Positions 53,423 to 63,556 of a DNA stretch of 64,000 nucleotides are shown piece after piece (position 1 is the stretch's first letter; every line of letters starts with the position of its first letter). Where the stretch lies: contig CM056381.1 in assembly GCA_029718625.1 (NCBI GenBank), positions 54,306,157 through 54,370,156 of the forward strand, read 5' to 3'. The notes under the pieces were generated by a model. The model was not told the origin of the DNA. It was given only the letters and a program-made list of their open reading frames with translations, and did no database searches. The stretch is from Synaphobranchus kaupii. Its lineage: Eukaryota; Chordata; Actinopteri; Anguilliformes; Synaphobranchidae. Position numbers and translations under genes: made by a program.

Positions 53423-53549
53423 TCATATCATATCAATGTCTGCATATTCTCCAACAGAATCAATGCTATGGTATCTTGGTAACTCTGGTATCTCCTTCTG
53501 ACCCACTCCCAAAATCCATGTAAGCAGGCGAAGATTTTCTCTTGCCTTG
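53423..53549 (-). CDS. Candidate terminal coding exon, gene unknown
   Basis: On minus, acceptor ttactagtcag precedes C + KARENLRLLTWILGVGQKEI + PELPRYHSIDSVGEYADIDM + I and TGA at 53423-53425. The tail has two tyrosines in acidic/hydroxyl contexts (RYHSI, EYADI), like a cytoplasmic tail. It is on the same strand as hint3 and upstream of its exon 51718-51835, so it is either the end of a neighbouring gene or a gene nested in the first hint3 intron. The family is not recognised. Confidence 0.4.
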
Positions 53550-54109
53550 CTGACTAGTAAATAAAACTTTGTACATTCTAAGTTGGTTGCGTAAAACTAA
53601 ACTGATGAAACTAGAAATGCTGTTACACCGAGTTGTAATTTATTGTTCAAAGCATCGTTGTTGCAAACACCGTTGCTAAGGTTATAATGTCCTATATTGG
53701 ATAAAAGAGTCTGCAATTAAACCATAATTAACTGGAATGAATGAGACATTTGCAGAGCGTGGGGGGTATTACGCATCAACATTTCAGATAGTGTAATAGC
53801 GTTATAAAGTATTGTGTATTTCTCAAACGGATTGTCAGTAATTGACAACTGAATTTTGAAAGGGACATCTTTATATGAAAAACTAATGGTGGATATTTAT
53901 TACATATTTAGTAGCACATGTTGATAGTAGAATGACGTGGTATAATTGCACGAGAATTTCACATGTTTATTTTGCATTTGAGGGCGCAGGGCTTTTCACT
54001 GCTTTTTTGGCATACGAATGGGCTATTGTTGGGTTTATCTTGTTGCTATGACAGAATACAAATTTTTGTGGTAAAAAAATATTTTTATTAACTCACATAG
54101 ACGCTATTG

Positions 54110-54274
54110 TCCACTATGTCACACAGGTATTTTTGCAGGTGAGACTGGGTGGGGGGTTGCTTGTTAAATGACCTTTGCTACCAGACAATAGTAACACTTA
54201 GAAACTCTGTATTCTGCAGAGAATCGAATTATGTACTAATAAAGCTAAAATACAGTTTGTTGTTTCCACTCATA
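54110..54274 (-). repeat. Dispersed repeat, inverted copy of about 59340-59490
   Basis: It shares, in reverse complement, blocks such as gggttgcttgttaaatg and aacaaactg with 59340-59490. Family unknown. Bases 53550-54109 hold nothing recognised. Confidence 0.5.
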
Positions 54275-54698
54275 GGGCTCTATCTTGACGATCTTAGCGC
54301 ATGGTCTAAAACACATGGTGCAAGTGCATTTAGGGTGTGTCCAACTACACTTTTGCTAGTTAGAGGGCGCGCATTTTGAGTGCAAAGTAAGGCGCAAGGT
54401 TCAAGTGGGCTGAACTTAGCCTATTCATTAAATATACAGATCCTTTCCAAAAAATTTGAATATCATGGAAAAGTTTTTTTTTTTTCCATAATTCCATTCA
54501 AAAAGTGAAACTTTCATAGATTATAGATTCATTACACACAAAGTGAAAAATTTCTAGCCTTTATTTGTTTCATTTTTCATAATTTTGGCTTACAGCTCCA
54601 GAAAACCCCCAAAACAGTATTTCAAGAAATTAGAATAGCGTGTCGAAAATCAGCATTTACTTCAGTTATTTCAGAGAATGAATGTTTTAGACTGAGTG

Positions 54699-55004
54699 TC
54701 ACACTCTGTACGTGGTGGTTTTTGAAGCACTGACTCCAGCCTCAGTCCACTCCCTCTGCATCTCCGCCAAATTTTGGAATCGTCTTTGCTTGACAATCCG
54801 CTGAAGCCTACGGTCATCTCTTTTGCTTGTGCACCTTCTCCTGCCACATTTTTCCCTTCCACTAAACTTTCTATTGATATTCTTGGACACTGCACTCTGT
54901 GAACAGCCAGCCTCCTTAGCGATGACCTTTTGTGGCTTACCCATCTTCTGGAGGGTGTCAATGATCGTCTTCCGGCCAATTGTCAAGTCTGCAGTCTTCC
55001 CCAT
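54699..55004 (-). CDS. N-terminal DNA-binding domain of a Tc1 transposase, copy 2
   Basis: 101 codons starting MGKTADLTIGRKTIIDTLQK, differing from 27815-28120 by a handful of residues (for example Q/R, A/D, C/S, H/N). The first HTH and basic linker are intact and no catalytic domain is present. Both copies stop at the same place (TTTYRV). Confidence 0.8.
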   Translation of the reverse strand: MGKTADLTIGRKTIIDTLQKMGKPQKVIAKEAGCSQSAVSKNINRKFSGREKCGRRRCTSKRDDRRLQRIVKQRRFQNLAEMQREWTEAGVSASKTTTYRV

Positions 55005-55178
55005 ACTGAACCAAACTGAGATACCTGTCCAATTTAATGACACACCTGTAGAAAAACTTTGTAGGTGTTTTGAGTAAATTAGATGATTAGAGTGTGACAC
55101 AGTCTAAAACATTCATTCTCTGAAATAACTGAAGTAAATGCTGATTTTCGACACACTATTCTAATTTCTTGAAATACT

Positions 55179-55576
55179 CAGTTCAGTTTATTTACCTATG
55201 ACATTTGTCGGTCTTCTCTTTACCCTGTTAAAGAAGATAACATTATGTATGTGGTATTGATGACGAGATATATTAGTCCTACACATGCGCACCTTACTTT
55301 GTGTAATTGATGGGAGGGTATTTATATACCTCCCGGTGCATTGTCTGTATTTCCATTTGACTCTGAAGAAGACGTCGTTGACGTCGAAACGTCAGTCGCA
55401 TTAAAATATTTTGTTTTGCTCTGAGCTCTGTGTGCTCCAGTCCTCCTTATCTCGGGTTAGTCCTAGCGAAGTAGTCCGGGTTTGGTATTCTTTCTATTCA
55501 CTGGTCCTTCTGTTGAGCACCTATAGTTCCTTGTTTATATAGCCGGCTTGTAGCGCGTTTGGGATCACCCCCCTTT
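55179..55576 (+). mobile_element. 3' end of a Penelope-like element
   Basis: A 398-bp insert bounded by a 14-bp duplication, tttcttgaaatact (55165-55178, 55577-55590). The sequence is the reverse complement of the 3' UTR of the PLE at 32408-33113. It contains a hammerhead-like core at 55363-55390. Heavily 5'-truncated, no coding sequence left. Confidence 0.88.
55363..55390 (+). ncRNA. Hammerhead-ribozyme-like core
   Basis: CTGAAGA (fits CUGANGA), a 6-bp stem gacgtc/gacgtc with loop gtt, then GAAA. This is the conserved half of the hammerhead fold, known from Penelope-like elements. Stems I and III and the cleavage site were not resolved, so activity is not claimed. Confidence 0.55.
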
Positions 55577-55967
55577 TTTCTTGAAATACTGTTTTGGGGG
55601 TTTTCTGGAGCTGTAAGCCAAAATTATGAAAAATGAAACAAATAAAGGCTAGAAATATTTCACTTTGTGTGTAATGAATCGATAATCTATGAAAGTTTCA
55701 CTTTTTGAATGGAATTATGGATAGAAAACAACTTTTCCATGATATTCTAATTTTTTGGAAAGGATCAGCGTTCTCTGCTGGGGCAGAACCCCAAGAAACC
55801 CAAAATACTAAAAATCTGCCAGGATGAAAGCAATTTACAGTGGTATTCCCCTCCGCTGAGGGGCAGGTATGTGGTCTTTGATCGATAGACCCATTTATTA
55901 TTATGCATTTTTTGATATAGCCAAGTTAACACAATAATAATATTTCACATTGTAATCTTTTTTTTCA

Positions 55968-57423
55968 GATTTTTCCCTTTTTCTCCCAATTTGATAGCCA
56001 ATTAGACCCTATGTAATTCAATTCCCCCCGTGTAGGAACCGCTAGAGAATCGCCGCTACACAACCCCATCAGCTGGTAGTAGAAAAGAGGGTGCCCCATC
56101 CTCTTCAGAGCATGACTCCTCAAGCTCCTGACCGTGATTCTTGACCACCCAGAAATTATTATTATTATTCCACAAAAAAAAATTATTGAGTTTGTGTCCA
56201 ATGGCTCACCTGTGGCAAAATTGAATAAGATATTGTTGATTCTCATCATCTTACAGAGTTAAGTAATTCACATTCAGAACAGAATACTACTTCCTCTGCA
56301 TAATTTTGTAGATCGGCTTGTGTATCTTATTAGCTCATCCACGATCTTTGCTGGGCCTCATTTCTATAAAAAAAAAATAAAAAAAAGAAACCTTCTCATT
56401 GTCCAATAGGCCGAAATATCTTCTCTCATTATAAACTACGTTGTAAAAACGTGCTGTATCATTCAACTGTGAAAATGGAAACATGTTTTATTTTACATTT
56501 AGGCTGCATTCGTTGATCCAGAATATGAATAGGCTACTGTTCTTGGGTTGTCTTTTTTTTTTCCTTTGCTTTTGAAAAGTGCACGACTTGACGTGTCATA
56601 ATTTTGCGTTGCTTGGAGAAACGAAATTTCCCGTGTTGTCTTAATCAATTGTAAAAAGGGAAGAATTATTGGAAAGTTTCATTAGGGTAAAAAAGTGGCA
56701 TTTGAAGTTAAAACGGTCGGATATCGTCTACCAACCATGTCTGATTACTTTTAACAGAAGTGTTGTAGCTATAGGCTATTGGCTCATATGATGCGACATT
56801 TTAGGAGTGGTAGGCTATAACGCAAATATCCTACTATAGGCTACTCTTCGGCTAAACTGTAAACTGAACCGGCAGCGTATCGTACGCGGAATAAATTATT
56901 CACTCTAGCTGTATCCCTTTTTACTTACATGTTGGAGTATTTCGGCTTCACTTTCCCTATTTACAATCTTGCAGAAGATACAACTTTGGTCATATCCATT
57001 GCATTGATTCATAGCCTAGGCTACTGTTTTGCGCTTCAGTAGCTGGCTGCGCTTTTCACGAGTGCGTTCCTATATGACTATAACTAACTAGAGAAGAACA
57101 AATTGTTGTGTTCCGATTCGCTGGTCCTGAATCGAAAATGCCGGTCGACCTTAAAGGGAAAGATCACTTTCAGTTTTCACGTAACTTCAGATAGCCTAAC
57201 TCCAAAGCAGTTTCCTCGAGATCTTATAGGCTATAGTGCTGCTATTTGTGTTTATAATTGTGATCACAAACAATAAAATCTGTTCATTAATCAAATGGAA
57301 TTACAACCTGACTTTTGTATTGCAATCTTATTTATCATTTACCAATTAAAAATAGCCTAAGCTATATAATATCTTAAAAAAGAAAGCAGCAGAAAAAATG
57401 TCATTGTGCACACACACGCACGA

Positions 57424-57462
<39 letters not shown>

Positions 57463-57590
57463 AAAAACATACCATTCGTTTAACAGACTTTTTAGACTAC
57501 AACAAAACTGCTAAGCATCTGGCCATGCATGCAAATCGTGCTACCATAGCCAAATGAAAATCCATGGGTGGTCTTCCGTTTAAATGCTTT
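55968..57590. other. Mixed repeats, no gene recognised
   Basis: 55970-56140 (tttttctcccaatttgatag...) resembles a piece near 58240-58330 (ttctccccaatttgga), an old dispersed repeat. A (CA)n microsatellite lies at 57426-57456. An exon-like ORF ending in CAG|GTGAGC on minus near 56210 was considered and not accepted. Confidence 0.4.
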
Positions 57591-58024
57591 ACTAAATTGT
57601 TTGAATCCCTGGTTTTACCCATTCTGATGTATTCTGCAGCCGTCTAGGTCTATAAAAGCTATTCTTGTGTCAATGCTGTTACTGCGACATGACTTAAGAC
57701 CAGGTTTAACCAATGCTGTTTAACCGGGCATGTAGATTTTACTTAGGAGTTGGTAAATACACCCCAAATTCTGCCATATTGGGCGATATGGGGTGGATAA
57801 CTATATTGCAATGTCAGTGTATTTTTAAGAACTGGCAGAGGTTTTGTAGCATACCTGTCGACTCTGTAAACGTGTGTGCATTGCATTGTGAGAACCTTTA
57901 TTTATTTTTTAGCTCTTTGCATATGTCCCACCTTGCATGCACAGATATAGCTTATTCAAGAAGTAACTTAAATAATTTTGATATTGCACTGTCAGAGAGC
58001 GAGAACAGAAATGGTTTCACTTAA
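57590..58024 (+). pseudogene. LINE ORF2 fragment downstream of RT
   Basis: The frame reads FTKLFESLVLPILMYSAAV, a TAG where Trp is expected, VYKSYSCVNAV, a short filler, then MLFNRACRFYLGVGKYTPNS and AILGDMGWITI. NRA-RFFLGV-KY-PN-A--GDMGW is a conserved block after RT in Jockey/L2-like fish LINEs. No other part of that element is nearby. Confidence 0.75.
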
Positions 58025-60185
58025 TAAATAAACCAGAAGGTAATAAACTGCTCACCTATTGCCTACTCAAAAGTGCTTTTGAAACAGAGCCATATGTACA
58101 AAGTATCTTATCAGGTGTGCAGAGTGAACAATACACTCTTGTTTTTATATCCTTGTGGTTTTGTGACAACTGTTCCTATTGCATCAAAATACAAAAACCA
58201 ATTGTTTGATTTTTCTCCTTTGTGACAGTTTTATATACTTCCCCCCTTTTCTCCCCAATTTGGAATGTTAAATCACCAGCACTCCCAGCCACAACTTCCA
58301 CTATCGATTTGGGAGAGCATTCTCCCCAATCTATTGGGCCCATCTATACAGTACATGAGAACAGTGCCTTGACATTTTTTTTGTCTTGCATGTCTTGTGT
58401 TTTATGGAATTCCACATATAGTTCCTGGTCCTGTTTGCTTTAGAGGCTCTTTATTTTCTGCAACACTGAGACAGGTGAGACTCAATTTGTGTTCCCAGCA
58501 CTCAGCTTTTCTTTATCTGCTGCAGCCAGGTTTTTGTGTGAAGGGCAGTCATATAATTCACCCAGCTGACATTTCCTGTCAGGCTCCCTGGTGTGGCTTC
58601 TAAAGTTTAGGTCTCTTGAATATTTTCTGAATTGGGCCAATTGTTCTCACACTTATTTCATTGTGCATATGGTGTTGATGGGTCATTTGCATACACAGAA
58701 GCAGTTCCTCTCCACTAGTATAATTCTCACAATTAATTTGTAGGTTGTGGGGGCAGCTCCTATTCAGAGACCCCAATAGTCTGATGTAAAACAACCTATT
58801 ATGGGCATGCTACTTACAGAGGGACTGTACTACTACTGTTCACTACAAAATAACATACACAGAGATTAATTAAAAAGAGAACAATACAATAAGAAACACG
58901 TTATAGGCATATCAATACCTTATAATAACAATTGTAATACAAGTTAACCAACTATATGTGCCTTTCCTCAGGCATCTTGTCATCACTTATGAATTGTAAT
59001 TTGACGAATAGTTAAGTTTTATGAAGACACATGGGCTGTGTGTTTAAGCAACAATGCACATGAGGGTATGAGATGTTGCAATGATTGGAAAAATGTGATT
59101 TTTTTACCAGAAAATGTATTATTGCTTCAATAAAATTGATCCTGCATGAGCAATACTGTACTGTCCTTACTACGTGTGTTTGTACGCAGTTAAAAAGCCA
59201 TCCATATGCCTGCAATGAATGACATGGGAGTCAGGATGTAGCACCCAAGCTCTTGTGTTTTAACCCCTTTGCGCAGACCCCCTAGTGGCCATGGCACCGA
59301 TGCCATGAGATTGCTCAACTCAGACATTCATTGCTCCTGCAATCAAACTATTAGTGGAAACAACAAACTCTGTGTTCTAACTTTATTAGTATATACGATT
59401 TGTGACAACTGTACTGAATATGGAGTTCCTAAGTGCCACTATTGTCGCGTAGCTAGTCCATTTAACAAGCAACCCCCCACCCAGTCTCACGAGTCGGGAG
59501 TATCTGCAGGCCGGAGGACGGGGCGTGTCGAAAGAAAGGGGGGTGTCGAAAGCAAAGGGGCATACCAAAAGCAATTTTTTATTTGTTGATAATTCTGTTA
59601 GTCAAACACATTATCCAATCAAAAGCATCCTCGAAAGAAGTTGGTGTATCCAAAGCCTTCAGGAAGTGCGGCTCCTATGTTTCTATCGGTAGGCAGTGGG
59701 CACGCAAGCATGTCGGTAAGTAAATAATGTCTGAAACCAAAAGTTGTGATATTTAGCCTACGCAAAGTATTGCATATATAATTTGAAAATGGCGTTTTGA
59801 AATTATTGTCTGGAAATTGTACAGTATGTGTTTTATTGCCCACTGTAGCAAAGGCAAAACTGTATTAAAAGTCAGGCAAAGAACTTAACGTTAACGTTAG
59901 TTGATTAAGAGCCTATGCGCTAGGTAACAAGTACTGGTAGGCTACATCAGCATGAGAAAAATGGAACAGGCTACTTAATATAACTTAGATGATTAAATGT
60001 TGTTCTTTTTAATTAAACTACTCTCGTTATTTTGCTTAATAGGGATACATAATACATAACAGTTATAATACATAACAGTTTGAAGTCAAGCGTTCCCGTT
60101 GACCGAAGGACTCGGTGTCAGTGGTTGCCCCTTGTATATAAGTGTATAGCTACCAGCCGAGCCAGAAGCACAAATTGATGACACA
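58025..60185. other. No gene recognised
   Basis: It contains the repeat piece near 58240 and the inverted copy of the 54110 repeat (about 59340-59490). The latter adjoins two near-copies of gtgtcgaaag (59526, 59545). Confidence 0.4.
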
Positions 60186-60189
60186 CCTG

Positions 60190-62001
60190 GGGCTCTATCT
60201 TGGCGATCTTGGCGCTTGGTCTAAGCGCATGGCGTAAAGTCCATTTAGGGCGTGTCCAAGTCCACTTTTGCTATTTTAACGGCGTGTTATTTGGGCGCTA
60301 AGCACGGCGCAACGTCCAAATGGGCTGAACCTAGTCTCTTCATTAATTATAGGTGTGTCTTGGGCATGACATGCAATAAACCAATCAAAATGTCATATCC
60401 CATTCCCTTTAAAAGCCTGCTTTTCCACCTTGGCGGATTACTTATGATGGCGAAACAGACATGCTCGTGCGTGTTTAGTGCGATCAAGGAATAGGCTATA
60501 TGGATCAATAGTAGCCTATGATAAATATTATTCGGGCTAACCAATATGAGTTCCTGGTAATTCCTGACAGTGCTGTTTACAAAATATATGCGGTTAAATT
60601 TCATTAAAGGCACCTGCAACAGCTGAGAATAAGCGACCAATGGCTTCCGTGTCACCTTAGAAAACGCCAAATTAGCCTGCTTGTTTAACGAATTTCATTT
60701 GATTATGCAATGAACTCATGTTCAAGCTTCATCCGAAGTTCATTAGGCTACCTGCATTCTGATTTTGATTAATAACATAACGTTATTTTGCCTTAATGAT
60801 GACACTAAATACAATACATCTGTCAGGTTGGCAACCCATAGGTTCAGCATATTTTCCCTTGTTTTATAATGTCCTGCTTATGGAAATGTGACCAACCTAT
60901 TTTACTGGTAGCGTAATGCTTTAAAACGATCCACTTTCCCAGGAAGACCGTGAAAAGTGCGATTTACAGCAGGGGTAATAGCCCTGCTCCTGTAAAGCGC
61001 ACATGCAGATAATGGCATTAAAATTAATTGTAAATTAATTTTGTAACGTGCTGCAAATTTCGTTTCTAATTAGCTGCTTATTTCTCTGTAAAATCTTTTG
61101 TTCAGTTATGGAATAACAGGTGAAATCAGCGGGGTTTTAATAAGCTGAGGGTATGGAAACCTTGTCACTGTAATTAAACTTTAACTTTATGCACAGCGAA
61201 TCCGCTGTAGCCTAGGCTATTTGAAAAACAATAAAAGCAATATTCACTGGACAAGGTTTTGAACTTTTTTCAGTCACAAACCATTCTATTTACTTACAGG
61301 CTGTATTCCTAGATAAACAGAGCTGTATTGTAATGACGTCTGAAGCGCATTTTCAGAACTCAAATGTCCGTCTATTGCCGTGCGCGAGTTTTCCATTGTA
61401 TGACAATTCACGCATTAGGTGTAAATGACAATTTGTGTTATCAGCTCCTTTTTAATGGATAGCCATTGTCCCGTACCATCGCACATCGCCTGGATGTTGA
61501 TGGAGTGGGCTGAGAGCAATGTAATGTGGCATCGTTTCCCTTCGCTGAGGGAAAGGTATGTGGACCTATGGAACCTTTTATTATTATGCATTTTTGATAT
61601 AGCTTACACAATAATATTTCACATTGTGATCTAGATATTTTAGTCATGCTTGTGCAACAGACAGGAAGGTACGCGCATTGTGCACACGCCTATGTAGACG
61701 CACTTATATGCGCCGTTAAAATAACATGTAAACAACTGCGACATGACTTTAGACTAGGTTTGTGGTGGTTCTAGCGCAAGCGCTTTCTGCTGGCTCAAGA
61801 TAGCAATACGCCAAAAAGAATCCTGGCCACTCCTCATCTTAAGACCAACACGCCCAGTTCACTTGTTATGGGCGCAAGAATACATGCTAGTTAAAGGACG
61901 TGAGCGCTAGGCGTTATTATGAACCTAGCGCCGGGTGTAAGATAGCAAAGACACTTGCATTTGGGTTAGCGCCGCTTTGCGCCGGGTGTAAGATAGGGCC
62001 C
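60190..62001 (-). mobile_element. Full-length Harbinger-like copy H4 (1.81 kb)
   Basis: It starts GGGCTCTATCTTGGCG and ends AAGATAGGGCCC, with CTG on both sides (60187-60189, 62002-62004). It aligns in reverse complement along the whole H1 shell and lacks the LTR element (empty site at about 60500-60535). No transposase is encoded. Confidence 0.92.
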
Positions 62002-62004
62002 CTG

Positions 62005-62111
62005 GAGTCATACAGACAGTGGTCTGTGGCTTTGTGCAGCATGGAAGTAAGTTCCGGGACATTGTCAGCACATCAGTGTTCAGAAGAAAGGCTCACTTGG
62101 ATGGCTGGACA
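62005..62111 (+). CDS. Candidate coding exon, gene unknown
   Basis: The plus frame reads VVCGFVQHGSKFRDIVSTSV, FRRKAHLDGWT and stops at a consensus donor GTAAGT (62112-62117). The exon start is uncertain, because H4 ends just upstream at 62001. The frame continues in phase into the candidate exon at 62360. No family recognised. Confidence 0.35.
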
Positions 62112-62359
62112 GTAAGTTCTATCCTTTACTTAGAACTATGTTTATTTACCTTGTAAATCACTCTATGTTATTACTTTATATGATTTACGTAGAATTTGTT
62201 TTATGGCATGTTCATGGTATTAAACTACGGTTAGTATAGTACTAAACTGTAGCCTACATTAAAATTCTTGTATGGTGTACATTTTTGATGCATGCATGAA
62301 TTGAGTTGTCTAACACTCTTAAATGAGACATTTACTTGTATTTTTAAATGTGATTTCAG

Positions 62360-62482
62360 GCTGTATCAACAGGGAATGTTATTCAGACAAATTCAGAAAT
62401 GAATACCGCACAGTACCAGGTCTCAGACTATTTGAATGTGGCACAACCTATAAAGACATTCCCAATGGGTTCTATGCACTGA
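62360..62482 (+). CDS. Candidate terminal coding exon, gene unknown
   Basis: Acceptor taaatgtgatttcag ends at 62359. 40 codons then read AVSTGNVIQTNSEMNTAQYQ, VSDYLNVAQPIKTFPMGSMH and TGA at 62480-62482. The phase is 0, in register with the donor at 62111 across a 248-bp intron. Composition looks protein-like. I do not recognise the protein. Confidence 0.4.
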   Translation, partial: AVSTGNVIQTNSEMNTAQYQVSDYLNVAQPIKTFPMGSMH

Positions 62483-62592
62483 AAAAAAAAATATGTTGAA
62501 TTTACTTAAAAAAGTAGTGATTCATTTTTGCATACTCTCTTTTAAGTATATTGTACATATTATTTTTCAGTAAACTTTACTTAAAATCCCTT

Positions 62593-62863
62593 GCTGGCTA
62601 ATGGCTGTAAGTCATCCAGGCTCTAAGGTATCAAATGAGCCCCAAACCATCACTCTGCGGCCAGATATGGAGTAGATGTGGATGGATCACTGCAAGGGTT
62701 ATTTCTCCTGACTCATTTTCCTATAGAACTCTATGGGGAAAAAAGTCAGGAGAAGAAACCCTTAAAGTGATCCATCCACATCTACTCCATATGTGGCCGC
62801 AGAGTGATGGTTTGGGGCTCGTTTATACCTTAGACCCTGGATGACTTATAGCCATTTAGCCAG
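62593..62863. repeat. Foldback element, ~110-bp arms
   Basis: The left arm from ctggctaatggctgtaagtc and the right arm ending gacttatagccatttagcc are near-perfect reverse complements through ccaaaccatcactctgcggc and ctcctgact/agtcaggag, with a small central loop near 62715-62740. A partial relative is at 4590-4862. Confidence 0.8.
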
Positions 62864-63286
62864 TCATGTGTTCCATACTGTACCAGTGTAATTTACAGCT
62901 GAATCTAGTGCCACTCACAAATTTCCATAGAGATCCATTCAAATGCAGAGAGGTTACAGTATCGCTTGTAACAGTACCTGAATATAAGATAGAGATTTTG
63001 ACTTCAGGAAGTAACAGCATGCACAGGATATGCGACCAAATATTAAATATGATACTTTAAAAATACGAATGATCCAAGGGTTTACATACTTTTTCCAACA
63101 ATGCATTTAATTTTGGATAATTTTGCTCAATAAATAAATTATGAAAGAATTTTGTTGAGCTGGGTTCACTTTATCAAGTTTTAGGACTTAGATGAAGATG
63201 TGATCACATTTTAGATATAATTTATGCAGATATATTGAAAATTCTAAAGGGTTCACAAACTTTCGAGCAGCACTGTATATATCTAT

Positions 63287-63556
63287 CAGATCAAAAACGT
63301 CTATGACGTTAAAAAAAAGCCAAGTTACTCACGCATAGCCTACATAGTGCTGTGTATAAGTTCTTAATTCCAACTTGCAAAAACTAGGCCTGCCTTTAAA
63401 AGTCTTGATATCAAAATGTGGCCAAGTTACATCTAACAATATTGCCTATCGTAGCTTACACTAAATAAACTAGCTCTATTCCAAAGCAAGTCTATCCAAA
63501 CTTTCCTAAATTATTTAATGCAACTTGGCTCTGTTTCTTCATCTTACCATCTCAAG
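63287..63556 (+). repeat. Partial foldback unit of the composite repeat
   Basis: It starts cagatcaaaaacgtctatga, follows 15185-15410, then jumps to the complementary arm (gtttcttcatcttaccatct..), so the centre is deleted. Confidence 0.75.

Larger units (their letters stand above)
54437..55766 (-). mobile_element. Internally deleted Tc1-like element, copy 2
   Basis: It starts CAGATCCTTTCC after TA (54435-54436). The right end ggaaaggatc has lost its last bases. It has long inverted arms and the same N-terminal-domain-only ORF as 26986-28443. A PLE is inserted in the right arm at 55179-55576. Confidence 0.88.
54275..55967 (-). mobile_element. Harbinger-like copy H5, split by a Tc1
   Basis: It starts gggctctatcttgacgatct (54275), runs to 54434, and after the Tc1 resumes from about 55840 (cccctccgctgaggggcagg), matching 61533-61630 of H4. 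Most of the interior and the other terminus are gone. Confidence 0.65.

Noticed and set aside
53401..53470. First exon of hint3 (a GTAAGT donor on minus at 53396-53400)
   Set aside because: No CxFC motif precedes it and the phase does not join exon 51718-51835.
56210..56249. Exon-like MMRINNILFNFAT ending CAG|GTGAGC on minus
   Set aside because: No downstream exon in the right phase and the peptide has no recognisable context.
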